Of a DNA stretch of 64,000 bases, positions 44,868-58,437 are shown piece after piece. Position numbers and translations under genes: made by a program. Under the pieces are notes generated by a model. The model did not search any database, was not told the origin of the DNA, and saw nothing but the letters and a program-made list of their open reading frames with translations. Each line of letters starts with the position of its first letter. The first letter of the stretch is position 1. The DNA is from Flectonema sp. DT1601 (lineage: Eukaryota; Euglenozoa; Diplonemea; Diplonemida; Diplonemidae): positions 62,001 through 126,000 of the forward strand of contig OZ025863.1 of the NCBI GenBank assembly GCA_964019425.1, given 5' to 3'.

Positions 44868-46128
44868 CCCCCTCTTCTTATGTAAATTTCTGCAACGGTG
44901 CGAAGATATAGAACAAGCTAAAAACACTGCAAGCTAGAATAGTTCAATTCAGTGTTCATCAGTGTAACAAGGGACAGTGTAACTACCAATGAGGATAAGT
45001 AAAATCAGATTTTAATTTTTTTTATATGAAGTTTTCTTATCTTTGGGTGATGAACCCCATGGTGTTGAGGTGGAGGAGTATTTTGTCCAAAAAACGACAT
45101 TTTGAAAACTGGCCAGCTCCACCACCCCTGAGACTGTGTTATTTTAGAGCTCAATGAGTAAAACAAAAACAAAAAAAACTAAACCAAACTAAATAACATT
45201 CATACCTGACATTCTTTGTGCCCATGGCTGTGGTGGTGCCCTAGACTAACATGCGAAAATCCCATATTGTGGGCATGTATTTCTGAGAAATTAATTAGCT
45301 AAAAAAAAAAAAAAAAACTCTGTCAGCAAAAAATCAGCAAAAAAAAAAAAAAAAAAAAAAAGCCACGAGACCAAAAAAAAAAAAAAAAAGTGTTAGAATA
45401 TGAGTTTTGGTTATTAAAAAAAAAAAGAGAAAAAATTTATTATTCTAAGGCTCTATTTAGCATTGTGGAATACGTAGTTTCAGAAGCCTCAACTTTAACA
45501 CTACTTGTCCTCCTTTGTTAGCATTACTGGGAGACTATCACACAAAATTGAAAGTGTAATTTATAAAAACGATCGGGGGTGGGGTGAAACTTTGACAATG
45601 TAAAAACAGTAACAACTTTTAGGATATTAAAAACCAAATTAATATCAAAGTACTTGTGACTGAAAAATATTTGTAGTTGTTAATCAAAGAAAATTACGTT
45701 TAGAAAAAAAAGAAAACATAAAAAGAGAAAACTATATTTTTTGTCTTATTGACCAGAAGACGTTGTCGAATCTGGTAATTCGGGGACCGTACTAACAGGT
45801 TGAGCGTCCCATGCCCTGTAGTCCGTTACAACTTACACTTAACCGAAGTTAAAAGAAAAAAACGATCGGAGGGTGAAACTCTGACAACGTAACAGTAACC
45901 ACTTTGGGGTATTAAAAACAAGAATTAATATCAAAGAAAGATTACGTCTAGAAAAAAAAAGAAAACATAAAAGGGAAAAATTATATTTCTTTTTTTTTTT
46001 TTTTTTTTTTTTTTTTGTCTTATTGACCCCCAAGATAATGTCTAATCTGGTAATCAATTAAAGGGATGTATCTACGATTTTTGTAAAAATCGCAAAACTC
46101 ATTTTTTTGCATCAACGTAGCATTCACA
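44776..46128. repeat. Intergenic, with an imperfect ~290-bp tandem duplication
   Basis: The stretch 45569-45800 (AACGATCGG...GTGAAACT, ATTAATATCAAAG, GTCTTATTGACC, TCTGGTAAT) recurs in the same order at about 45861-46055 with many small differences and a long T run added. The region also has A runs of 17-30 bases at 44838, 45301, 45340 and 45374. No gene seen. Confidence 0.7.
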
Positions 46129-48264
46129 CTACTCCTTAGGTTTCTCTTCCTTAGGGAATTCCTTAGCAATCCAATCACTGTACAACGCACAGCATTCCGT
46201 GAAAGTATTTTTCTGTTTTAGTAATGTACAATAATAATTATGATACACGACAACAATAACAACAACAATAACAACAACAACAACATACCTTCGTGTCAGC
46301 AACAACTAAGTCTCCGTGCACAAGTTTAATTACCATATCAAGAACTGACATGAAGTCATCTTTTTCAGTGTATTTTGGCCCCTCTTTTATTCCCATTTCG
46401 TAAAGTGCTTTTTCATTTTTGAGCTGTGTTGTTGTTGTTTTTCTTTTTTTTTTTTTTTTAAATGTTAGAAAGCTCCTCTGTTAAATTATATAATAACATA
46501 CCCTTGTTTCAAGTTCTACGTCGTATCTAGCGACAAAAGCGTCAGCTGTTAAAGGAGAACCTGTCATCTTCTTCACAAGGTCAAGAAACTGCTCGGAGTT
46601 CCCAGGCTTCCAGTAGATGTTTGCAAGATCATTTCCGATATTATTGTTATCAGTCAGGGTTCCGTATTTCTTAAGAAAGTGTTCTCTAGTCTGATACACA
46701 GACATATCAGCAAGTATATAAGCCTGATAAAAGCATGCTGATTCATCAGAGAGGATATGTGGAAAAGCCAACACTGGTCTGGCATTACAACCACCAGCAA
46801 TCTTGTTGTTAATCTCATGGTTTAGTCTCATAACATTCTCAGGGGTAACTTCTGAGTCTGGTAATTCATAGAGAGCCTTCTCAAAATAAGGAACAATCAG
46901 CATAGATCTGATCCGAAAGACTTGGTAGTCATGAGTCTCTCTAATCTTCTTTTCAATCAGTTCCCATGGAATTATTTCACCAGTTTCCGAGCGGGCGTAC
47001 CTCGCAAGCCAGTCAGAGTCACCAATGAGACTATCTAAAAACATAGATTGATTTTCGGCATAAGCAACAGATGTCGGAGCTCTCTCCTGAGAGTGAAATG
47101 GAGAAGGCTGCGTAACGTTCGCAAAGTGAGCAGCATGTCCACCCTCGTGCATGAGAGTCTTCAACGCTATTGCTCCAGAACCAACAGCACGTGGGTTTGC
47201 CAAAGAAGTAAAGTTTGTAACACAAGGAACAGCAGTACCATTAGGCTTTATATAGGAACACACTGGCCAGTGACAGAATCCATTAGAGTACTTACCTTGT
47301 CTGTCGCACAAGTCCAGGTTCATGACTGATTTGTTGTAACTGATGTTCAAGGCAGCAAAGGATCTCGCCCATGAAGAAACCGCATTGGCAAACGGGAAAT
47401 AAGGGCTCATCAACTGTGCAGTATCACCTGACAACACGTAATTCAAGTTCCATGGCTTACGTGATGATTCACCCTTCTTTTCCACTACACTCTTCAGAGC
47501 CTTCTCCATGATTGGGCGGGTTTTGGACTCTAAGTCATCGAGGAGTTCGAATAGACGCTTCTTGTTCATTCCTTCTGATGTCTGGATTCTATATTCATAG
47601 AAATCACCGTAACCGTTTGCTTTGGCCATCTTGTTTCTGACCTTTACTAATTCGCAAAGAGGGCCAACTACGAATTTTGAAATGCTCTCAATCCCCTCAT
47701 AACAAGCCTTTCTAGTTGCCTCATCATCGTTTGTTGACATTTCTGAGCCTAACCCCACTGCACTTGCAGAAACGAACTTGCCTGTCTTCGGATCGGTATA
47801 CCCCAACTCCATTCCCCTTCTCGAGCACTCAAGGTGACTTTCTTTCGAGGTGACTTCCTTCCGCAGCTCTGTAGCTTCCTCTGTTTCATCTAAATAACAC
47901 GTGTAAGTCTTTTCCATCACCTTGAGACATTTACTCTGAGCTTCCGACAAGTCGGGTTTCTTCTGATGTTCCCTTATCATCGTAAGTATCTTCCGATCAC
48001 TTATAAATTGATTGTACTCAACTCTCGATTCCGTTAATTCAGATACACAGTTCCCTTGCAGTCCCATTCTTGCACTCCAAAAGTTGTCTTCAAATTTCTT
48101 GTGCAACTCTGCGTACTTCTCATTCATTTGATTGACGAAATCCTGATTTTTATTGTTAACAATCGGTGACAAGAATAAAAAGGCTGCTTTATAATTGAAA
48201 AAACAAAAAAAAAAAAAAAATGGATGCATACCTCAGTTGACATCTCCACACTCAGTGTTGACAT
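46129..48264 (-). CDS. M3-family zinc oligopeptidase
   Basis: Degrades short peptides. Four exons in frame: 48264..48232, 48142..46502, 46423..46289 and 46212..46129 (introns 89, 78 and 76 bp), about 630 residues. The zinc site is HEGGH (about 341-345) with the third ligand Glu in TSVAYAEN about 31 residues on, the spacing of family M3. The downstream YIYWKPGN-like stretch (ANIYWKPGNSEQFLDLVKK) and PLTADAFV fit M3 C-termini. M3 normally reads HEFGH; the second Gly is a change worth noting. Exon 1 gives MSTLSVEMSTE with no signal peptide, so cytosolic location is likely. The last intron contains a (TTG)n run. A MITE sits about 30 bp upstream of the start. Confidence 0.85.
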
Positions 48265-48292
48265 CTTATTTTTTTTTTTTCTTTTTTTTTTA

Positions 48293-48508
48293 TACTGCCA
48301 AGTGGAAATATTACTGCCATGGAAAAAAAAAACCGCACTAATTTCCAAAATCTGAAAGAAAAAAAAAACTGCACTATTTTTTTTTCCATGCAATGTAATA
48401 TTTTCCACCGCACTAATATTTCTGCTGAATAAATTCTCACAGTAACATTTCTATTTCTGCTACCACTTAGATTTGACTTCAGCGCAGTAATATTCCCACT
48501 TGGCAGTA
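48293..48508. mobile_element. 216-bp MITE with ~23-bp terminal inverted repeats and TA duplication
   Basis: The left end CTGCCAAGTGGAAATATTAC matches the reverse complement of the right end (CTGCCAAGTGGGAATATTAC) with one mismatch, and the match goes on for three more bases. Both ends are flanked by TA, the target duplication of Tc1/mariner-type elements. The interior has no ORF, so it is non-autonomous. It lies in the 5' flank of the M3 peptidase gene. Confidence 0.75.
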
Positions 48509-48589
48509 TTCGACAAATCACTTGTTCAATAACAGCACTTTAAACAAATCTGCTTGGAAAAAGTCGCTGCAGATGGTGAAGAATCCTCT

Positions 48590-49392
48590 CAAGGGTATCT
48601 TATGGTTTGGTCCCTTCTTAACTGATTAACAACTTGGTCCCATTGATATGAGCCTCAGGAAGGTTGCAAGGAGGATAACTGATTATACACGTTCCCTGCC
48701 ACGTGGGAGGCGAGGATGATTCCGATGCACCTGCCGATTGAAAACCAAGCAAGGACTACCTTCTTTAGATATCGTTCTCTAAGGTGGGTTCCTTCAACTC
48801 GTTCCATTGCTGGTGGGTTGTGGGGTTCTAAGTTGCACAAGGGGACGGTGTATCTCACTTCAATACATAGTCCAACCTGACAGCATCGGCTGATGTTCAA
48901 AACCTCTCTATTTCGAATGGGATATGGACATACCAAAACTACGGATGTAGAAGCTGATAAATTAAAGTTTGACGAATATTGCGAGTGTCTCCGGCCTTCG
49001 AACTCCACGATTTATGTTGATGGCTCTCTTTCCTCAGGAGCCCCTTCGTCGTTTCATTCAGAATTTTATCCACCTGAGTGTCGTATTTAAGATCACCATC
49101 GATATGGACACCAAGGTACTTCACGCTATCAACCTATTTAAAATCGGTCCGTTCATGTCATCAGATTTCAACATCTCCGCCACATCGTCTCTGTTGAGTT
49201 ATCTTTTACTGTTCTGGGGAAGCCAAGTTTCCAATAAACGTTCCGCGGGCAGTCCACTGGCATCCCACAAGTTTTGGAAACAGACAATGCCATGTCGTTA
49301 TCTTTGCACCAGGTGTCAACAAGCCCCAAGACCAACTGAGTTTTCTTATCCGTAATTGCCATGTTTATTAATAAGCAAGAAAAAGAGCACAA
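48590..49392 (-). mobile_element. Decayed LINE: reverse transcriptase C-terminal part
   Basis: The minus-strand reading frame from 49392 gives LVDTWCKDNDMALSVSKT, and a second frame from 49124 gives KYLGVHIDGDLKYDTQVDKI, both typical of the region after the RT catalytic site in LINEs. The two pieces are in different frames, with stops between, and the rest down to 48590 has frames only in bits. No intact ORF remains. Confidence 0.75.
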
Positions 49393-49456
49393 AAGTGTAC
49401 TTGGTGATCATTCCCCGAGTAAACTAAGATGAATGGGATATGGCTTTGTCTCAATG

Positions 49457-49735
49457 TGTTTCGGTCCTGCTGTGCACCCAAAAGTAACAGCATCCTTGTA
49501 GTTGAGAGGATGTGAATGGGGTTCCGTTCTGACTTGTTTATACTTGTTGAGTGTCTGCAATTAATGACAACTTGTTCATTATCGGTCTTGAACTTGAAGT
49601 GGCTCTGTTTTAAAGTGTTTCATTTCCGCTGAGCACCTAAAAATAACAGCGTCTTTGTGGTTGAGAGGATGTGAACAGGGTCTCGTTCTGCTTCGTTTAT
49701 GCTCCGTCGAGTGTCTGTAACTGACGACAGCTTGG
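49457..49735. repeat. Two diverged ~120-bp direct repeats flanking the minisatellite
   Basis: 49457-49575 and 49611-49735 share TTGAGAGGATGTGAA, GAGTGTCTG and CAGC[AG]TC[CT]TTGT with many differences. They sit just before the 31-bp array and may be its older flanking repeat. Confidence 0.6.
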
Positions 49736-49740
49736 CTATT

Positions 49741-52700
49741 GATAGCGGCTTTGATACCGAGGTGATGATAGGGATGCAGCTTTGATACCGGTGATGATAG
49801 GGATGCGGCTTTGATACCGAGGTGATGATAGAGATGCGGCTTTGATGCCGAGGTGATGATAGAGATGCGGCTTTGATACCGAGGTGATGATAGAGATGCG
49901 GCTTTGATACCGAGGTGATGATAGGGATGCAGCTTTGATACCGAGGTGATGATAGGGATGCGGCTTTGATACCGAGGTGATGATAGGGATGCGGCTTTGA
50001 TACCGAGGTGATGATAGGGATGCGGCTTTGATACCGAGGTGATGATAGGGATGCGGCTTTGATACCGAGGTGATGATAGAGATGCGGCTTTGATACCGAG
50101 GTGATGATAGAGATGCAGCTTTGATACCGAGGTGATGATAGAGATGCGGCTTTGATACCGAGGTGATGATAGGGATGCGGCTTTGATACCGAGGTGATGA
50201 TAGAGATGCGGCTTTGATACCGAGGTGATGATAGAGATGCGGCTTTGATACCGAGGTGATGATAGAGATGCGGCTTTGATACCGAGGTGATGATAGAGAT
50301 GCGGCTTTGATACCGAGGTGATGATAGGGATGCGGCTTTGATACCGAGGTGATGATAGAGATGCGGCTTTGATACCGAGGTGATGATAGAGATGCAGCTT
50401 TGATACCGAGGTGATGATAGAGATGCGGCTTTGATACCGAGGTGATGATAGGGATGCGGCTTTGATACCGAGGTGATGATAGAGATGCGGCTTTGATACC
50501 GAGGTGATGATAGAGATGCGGCTTTGATACCGAGGTGATGATAGAGATGCAGCTTTGATACCGAGGTGATGATAGGGATGCGGCTTTGATACCGAGGTGA
50601 TGATAGGGATGCGGCTTTGATACCGAGGTGATGATAGGGATGCGGCTTTGATACCGAGGTGATGATAGAGATGCGGCTTTGATACCGAGGTGATGATAGA
50701 GATGCAGCTTTGATACCGAGGTGATGATAGGGATGCGGCTTTGATACCGAGGTGATGATAGAGATGCGGCTTTGATACCGAGGTGATGATAGAGATGCAG
50801 CTTTGATACCGAGGTGATGATAGAGATGCGGCTTTGATACCGAGGTGATGATAGGGATGCGGCTTTGATACCGAGGTGATGATAGAGATGCGGCTTTGAT
50901 ACCGAGGTGATGATAGAGATGCGGCTTTGATACCGAGGTGATGATAGAGATGCAGCTTTGATACCGAGGTGATGATAGGGATGCAGCTTTGATACCGAGG
51001 TGATGATAGGGATGCGGCTTTGATACCGAGGTGATGATAGGGATGCGGCTTTGATACCGAGGTGATGATAGGGATGCGGCTTTGATACCGAGGTGATGAT
51101 AGGGATGCGGCTTTGATACCGAGGTGATGATAGAGATGCGGCTTTGATACCGAGGTGATGATAGAGATGCAGCTTTGATACCGAGGTGATGATAGAGATG
51201 CGGCTTTGATACCGAGGTGATGATAGGGATGCGGCTTTGATACCGAGGTGATGATAGAGATGCGGCTTTGATACCGAGGTGATGATAGAGATGCGGCTTT
51301 GATACCGAGGTGATGATAGAGATGCGGCTTTGATACCGAGGTGATGATAGAGATGCGGCTTTGATACCGAGGTGATGATAGGGATGCGGCTTTGATACCG
51401 AGGTGATGATAGAGATGCGGCTTTGATACCGAGGTGATGATAGAGATGCAGCTTTGATACCGAGGTGATGATAGAGATGCGGCTTTGATACCGAGGTGAT
51501 GATAGGGATGCGGCTTTGATACCGAGGTGATGATAGAGATGCGGCTTTGATACCGAGGTGATGATAGAGATGCGGCTTTGATACCGAGGTGATGATAGAG
51601 ATGCGGCTTTGATACCGAGGTGATGATAGAGATGCGGCTTTGATACCGAGGTGATGATAGAGATGCGGCTTTGATACCGAGGTGATGATAGAGATGCAGC
51701 TTTGATACCGAGGTGATGATAGAGATGCGGCTTTGATACCGAGGTGATGATAGAGATGCGGCTTTGATACCGAGGTGATGATAGAGATGCGGCTTTGATA
51801 CCGAGGTGATGATAGAGATGCGGCTTTGATACCGAGGTGATGATAGAGATGCGGCTTTGATACCGAGGTGATGATAGAGATGCGGCTTTGATACCGAGGT
51901 GATGATAGAGATGCAGCTTTGATACCGAGGTGATGATAGAGATGCGGCTTTGATACCGAGGTGATGATAGAGATGCGGCTTTGATACCGAGGTGATGATA
52001 GAGATGCGGCTTTGATACCGAGGTGATGATAGAGATGCGGCTTTGATACCGAGGTGATGATAGAGATGCGGCTTTGATACCGAGGTGATGATAGGGATGC
52101 AGCTTTGATACCGAGGTGATGATAGAGATGCGGCTTTGATACCGAGGTGATGATAGAGATGCGGCTTTGATACCGAGGTGATGATAGAGATGCAGCTTTG
52201 ATACCGAGGTGATGATAGAGATGCAGCTTTGATACCGAGGTGATGATAGGGATGCGGCTTTGATACCGAGGTGATGATAGAGATGCAGCTTTGATACCGA
52301 GGTGATGATAGAGATGCGGCTTTGATACCGAGGTGATGATAGAGATGCGGCTTTGATACCGAGGTGATGATAGAGATGCGGCTTTGATACCGAGGTGATG
52401 ATAGGGATGCAGCTTTGATACCGAGGTGATGATAGAGATGCAGCTTTGATACCGAGGTGATGATAGGGATGCGGCTTTGATACCGAGGTGATGATAGAGA
52501 TGCGGCTTTGATACCGAGGTGATGATAGGGATGCGGCTTTGATACCGAGGTGATGATAGAGATGCGGCTTTGATACCGAGGTGATGATAGAGATGCGGCT
52601 TTGATACCGAGGTGATGATAGAGATGCGGCTTTGATACCGAGGTGATGATAGAGATGCGGCTTTGATACCGAGGTGATGATAGAGATGCAGCTTTGATAC

Positions 52701-55700
52701 CGAGGTGATGATAGAGATGCGGCTTTGATACCGAGGTGATGATAGAGATGCGGCTTTGATACCGAGGTGATGATAGAGATGCGGCTTTGATACCGAGGTG
52801 ATGATAGAGATGCGGCTTTGATACCGAGGTGATGATAGAGATGCAGCTTTGATACCGAGGTGATGATAGAGATGCGGCTTTGATACCGAGGTGATGATAG
52901 AGATGCGGCTTTGATACCGAGGTGATGATAGAGATGCAGCTTTGATACCGAGGTGATGATAGAGATGCGGCTTTGATACCGAGGTGATGATAGAGATGCG
53001 GCTTTGATACCGAGGTGATGATAGAGATGCGGCTTTGATACCGAGGTGATGATAGAGATGCGGCTTTGATACCGAGGTGATGATAGAGATGCAGCTTTGA
53101 TACCGAGGTGATGATAGAGATGCGGCTTTGATACCGAGGTGATGATAGAGATGCAGCTTTGATACCGAGGTGATGATAGAGATGCGGCTTTGATACCGAG
53201 GTGATGATAGAGATGCGGCTTTGATACCGAGGTGATGATAGGGATGCAGCTTTGATACCGAGGTGATGATAGAGATGCAGCTTTGATACCGAGGTGATGA
53301 TAGAGATGCGGCTTTGATACCGAGGTGATGATAGAGATGCGGCTTTGATACCGAGGTGATGATAGGGATGCGGCTTTGATACCGAGGTGATGATAGAGAT
53401 GCGGCTTTGATACCGAGGTGATGATAGAGATGCGGCTTTGATACCGAGGTGATGATAGAGATGCGGCTTTGATACCGAGGTGATGATAGAGATGCGGCTT
53501 TGATACCGAGGTGATGATAGAGATGCAGCTTTGATACCGAGGTGATGATAGAGATGCGGCTTTGATACCGAGGTGATGATAGAGATGCGGCTTTGATACC
53601 GAGGTGATGATAGAGATGCGGCTTTGATACCGAGGTGATGATAGAGATGCGGCTTTGATACCGAGGTGATGATAGGGATGCAGCTTTGATACCGAGGTGA
53701 TGATAGAGATGCGGCTTTGATACCGAGGTGATGATAGAGATGCGGCTTTGATACCGAGGTGATGATAGAGATGCAGCTTTGATACCGAGGTGATGATAGA
53801 GATGCAGCTTTGATACCGAGGTGATGATAGGGATGCGGCTTTGATACCGAGGTGATGATAGAGATGCAGCTTTGATACCGAGGTGATGATAGAGATGCGG
53901 CTTTGATACCGAGGTGATGATAGAGAGCGGCTTTGATACCGAGGTGATGATAGAGATGCGGCTTTGATACCGAGGTGATGATAGAGATGCGGCTTTGATA
54001 CCGAGGTGATGATAGGGATGCAGCTTTGATACCGAGGTGATGATAGAGATGCGGCTTTGATACCGAGGTGATGATAGAGATGCGGCTTTGATACCGAGGT
54101 GATGATAGAGATGCGGCTTTGATACCGAGGTGATGATAGAGATGCAGCTTTGATACCGAGGTGATGATAGAGATGCGGCTTTGATACCGAGGTGATGATA
54201 GAGATGCGGCTTTGATACCGAGGTGATGATAGAGATGCGGCTTTGATACCGAGGTGATGATAGAGATGCGGCTTTGATACCGAGGTGATGATAGAGATGC
54301 GGCTTTGATACCGAGGTGATGATAGAGATGCAGCTTTGATACCGAGGTGATGATAGAGATGCGGCTTTGATACCGAGGTGATGATAGAGATGCAGCTTTG
54401 ATACCGAGGTGATGATAGAGATGCGGCTTTGATACCGAGGTGATGATAGAGATGCGGCTTTGATACCGAGGTGATGATAGAGATGCGGCTTTGATACCGA
54501 GGTGATGATAGAGATGCGGCTTTGATACCGAGGTGATGATAGAGATGCAGCTTTGATACCGAGGTGATGATAGAGATGCGGCTTTGATACCGAGGTGATG
54601 ATAGAGATGCGGCTTTGATACCGAGGTGATGATAGAGATGCAGCTTTGATACCGAGGTGATGATAGAGATGCGGCTTTGATACCGAGGTGATGATAGAGA
54701 TGCGGCTTTGATACCGAGGTGATGATAGAGATGCGGCTTTGATACCGAGGTGATGATAGAGATGCGGCTTTGATACCGAGGTGATGATAGAGATGCAGCT
54801 TTGATACCGAGGTGATGATAGAGATGCGGCTTTGATACCGAGGTGATGATAGAGATGCGGCTTTGATACCGAGGTGATGATAGAGATGCGGCTTTGATAC
54901 CGAGGTGATGATAGAGATGCGGCTTTGATACCGAGGTGATGATAGGGATGCAGCTTTGATACCGAGGTGATGATAGAGATGCAGCTTTGATACCGAGGTG
55001 ATGATAGGGATGCGGCTTTGATACCGAGGTGATGATAGAGATGCGGCTTTGATACCGAGGTGATGATAGGGATGCGGCTTTGATACCGAGGTGATGATAG
55101 AGATGCGGCTTTGATACCGAGGTGATGATAGAGATGCGGCTTTGATACCGAGGTGATGATAGAGATGCGGCTTTGATACCGAGGTGATGATAGAGATGCG
55201 GCTTTGATACCGAGGTGATGATAGAGATGCAGCTTTGATACCGAGGTGATGATAGAGATGCGGCTTTGATACCGAGGTGATGATAGAGATGCGGCTTTGA
55301 TACCGAGGTGATGATAGAGATGCGGCTTTGATACCGAGGTGATGATAGAGATGCGGCTTTGATACCGAGGTGATGATAGGGATGCAGCTTTGATACCGAG
55401 GTGATGATAGAGATGCGGCTTTGATACCGAGGTGATGATAGAGATGCGGCTTTGATACCGAGGTGATGATAGAGATGCAGCTTTGATACCGAGGTGATGA
55501 TAGAGATGCAGCTTTGATACCGAGGTGATGATAGGGATGCGGCTTTGATACCGAGGTGATGATAGAGATGCAGCTTTGATACCGAGGTGATGATAGAGAT
55601 GCGGCTTTGATACCGAGGTGATGATAGAGAGCGGCTTTGATACCGAGGTGATGATAGAGATGCGGCTTTGATACCGAGGTGATGATAGAGATGCGGCTTT

Positions 55701-57493
55701 GATACCGAGGTGATGATAGGGATGCAGCTTTGATACCGAGGTGATGATAGGGATGCAGCTTTGATACCGAGGTGATGATAGAGATGCGGCTTTGATACCG
55801 AGGTGATGATAGAGATGCGGCTTTGATACCGAGGTGATGATAGAGATGCGGCTTTGATACCGAGGTGATGATAGAGATGCGGCTTTGATACCGAGGTGAT
55901 GATAGAGATGCAGCTTTGATACCGAGGTGATGATAGAGATGCGGCTTTGATACCGAGGTGATGATAGAGATGCGGCTTTGATACCGAGGTGATGATAGAG
56001 ATGCGGCTTTGATACCGAGGTGATGATAGAGATGCGGCTTTGATACCGAGGTGATGATAGGGATGCAGCTTTGATACCGAGGTGATGATAGAGATGCGGC
56101 TTTGATACCGAGGTGATGATAGAGATGCGGCTTTGATACCGAGGTGATGATAGAGATGCGGCTTTGATACCGAGGTGATGATAGAGATGCGGCTTTGATA
56201 CCGAGGTGATGATAGAGATGCAGCTTTGATACCGAGGTGATGATAGAGATGCGGCTTTGATACCGAGGTGATGATAGAGATGCGGCTTTGATACCGAGGT
56301 GATGATAGAGATGCGGCTTTGATACCGAGGTGATGATAGAGATGCGGCTTTGATACCGAGGTGATGATAGAGATGCGGCTTTGATACCGAGGTGATGATA
56401 GAGATGCGGCTTTGATACCGAGGTGATGATAGAGATGCGGCTTTGATACCGAGGTGATGATAGAGATGCAGCTTTGATACCGAGGTGATGATAGAGATGC
56501 GGCTTTGATACCGAGGTGATGATAGAGATGCGGCTTTGATACCGAGGTGATGATAGAGATGCGGCTTTGATACCGAGGTGATGATAGAGATGCGGCTTTG
56601 ATACCGAGGTGATGATAGAGATGCGGCTTTGATACCGAGGTGATGATAGGGATGCAGCTTTGATACCGAGGTGATGATAGAGATGCGGCTTTGATACCGA
56701 GGTGATGATAGAGATGCGGCTTTGATACCGAGGTGATGATAGAGATGCGGCTTTGATACCGAGGTGATGATAGGGATGCGGCTTTGATACCGAGGTGATG
56801 ATAGAGATGCGGCTTTGATACCGAGGTGATGATAGGGATGCGGCTTTGATACCGAGGTGATGATAGAGATGCGGCTTTGATACCGAGGTGATGATAGAGA
56901 TGCAGCTTTGATACCGAGGTGATGATAGAGATGCGGCTTTGATACCGAGGTGATGATAGAGATGCGGCTTTGATACCGAGGTGATGATAGAGATGCGGCT
57001 TTGATACCGAGGTGATGATAGAGATGCGGCTTTGATACCGAGGTGATGATAGGGATGCAGCTTTGATACCGAGGTGATGATAGAGATGCGGCTTTGATAC
57101 CGAGGTGATGATAGAGATGCGGCTTTGATACCGAGGTGATGATAGAGATGCGGCTTTGATACCGAGGTGATGATAGGGATGCGGCTTTGATACCGAGGTG
57201 ATGATAGAGATGCGGCTTTGATACCGAGGTGATGATAGGGATGCGGCTTTGATACCGAGGTGATGATAGAGATGCGGCTTTGATACCGAGGTGATGATAG
57301 AGATGCAGCTTTGATACCGAGGTGATGATAGAGATGCGGCTTTGATACCGAGGTGATGATAGAGATGCAGCTTTGATACCGAGGTGATGATAGAGATGCG
57401 GCTTTGATACCGAGGTGATGATAGAGATGCGGCTTTGATACCGAGGTGATGATAGAGATGCGGCTTTGATACCGAGGTGATGATAGAGATGCT
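49741..57493. repeat. 31-bp minisatellite, about 250 copies, 7.75 kb
   Basis: The unit on the plus strand is GATACCGAGGTGATGATAG followed by AGATGCGGCTTT (31 bp). Copies vary mainly at two sites: A/G after GATAG and G/A in GCGGC, making four unit types. Rare length variants are a short unit near 49788 and 30-bp units at 53921 and 55625. On the minus strand the unit contains no TAA, TAG or TGA in any frame. Because 31 is not a multiple of 3, each frame then reads the same 31-residue peptide cycle, giving overlapping ORFs of over 2600 codons. These ORFs are a by-product of the repeat; I do not call a gene. Confidence 0.97.
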
Positions 57494-58437
57494 GCTTCCC
57501 TCTGGAAGGGTTGTAAGCCATGGTGTCCAACTAAATTAAAGGACAAGTCTGGGATAATCCCTGCCAGAGGGGCGAGTATTCTACCATGGTTGAAATACTC
57601 TGGCAACTGATCTTCAATTTTATGTTGTTGTTAGCTGCTGGTGTATCCTGATCATGTGTTGATACTTGCATTTTTTTATTTGTAATCTTCTATTACAATT
57701 CTCTTTCTGTTCTGGTCTGTTACTTCATTTGTCTTGTTTAACTTCAGTTATATCCATTTTACTTTTTATTGTTTCCCATCTACTTTTTATTTTCTATTAG
57801 TTCTGGTCAGAAACTCCTGGGCAGCAAGAAGGAAAGCAGTTTTGTACTTCTGGGTGTTTGGCATCACCCCCCATAGTGAGCAAGTACAACAGGTAGCATT
57901 GGTAGTCTGTTGATCCTGAGTGATCCCAGCTACAGTTTTGTTTTTCTTTCTTTTTTTTAGAAGAAGATCAGGACATCCAAGCACTGCTGGATAGTTGCTG
58001 AATGCAGGGCCTGCCTGTGGCATTATAATAACAGGCTAAGTCATTTGTAGTTCATAGTTTACCTTTGATTTTATAACTTCACATAGGTACTATGAACGAT
58101 GAGAGATCCAGTGGGATCACTCAGGGTCTAGTAGAGACCACCAATGTTGTGCGTTGATAGGCAAGGTGACCAACCTTGACATTCTTTCTTTTCTCTCCTG
58201 TTGTGACAAACACAAAATACACACACAGCTTACAGTGTGTTCTTTGTGTATGTTTTCTTCAGGTGTGAGTAGTTTTTTTGTTCTTGCTCTTCAGGGAGGG
58301 CCTTAGCCAAAAGCTAACAGTCCAAATCTCACCTGGAAATTCAACTCAACATTAGGACTCCTACTTTAAAGAAAGTAGCCCAAGAGCCTAAAACATGTTG
58401 GAACGGTCATAATCGAGAGTCGATTCGTAATCTCTCG
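57494..58437. other. No gene supported between minisatellite and zinc-finger ORF
   Basis: A 78-residue minus-strand ORF at 57787-58023 (MPQAGPAFSNYPAVLGCPDL...) has protein-like composition, but I recognise no family. Two GGGATCACTCAGG-like stretches in opposite orientation (near 57925 and 58113) hint at small repeats. Confidence 0.4.

Noticed and set aside
49741-57493. CRISPR-like array
   Set aside because: There are no spacers. Units are contiguous and differ only by point changes, and the host is a eukaryote.
49579-57606. Two giant overlapping minus-strand ORFs of over 2600 codons
   Set aside because: They are produced by the stop-free 31-bp repeat read in different frames; the flanking codons match nothing and no separate start signal stands out.
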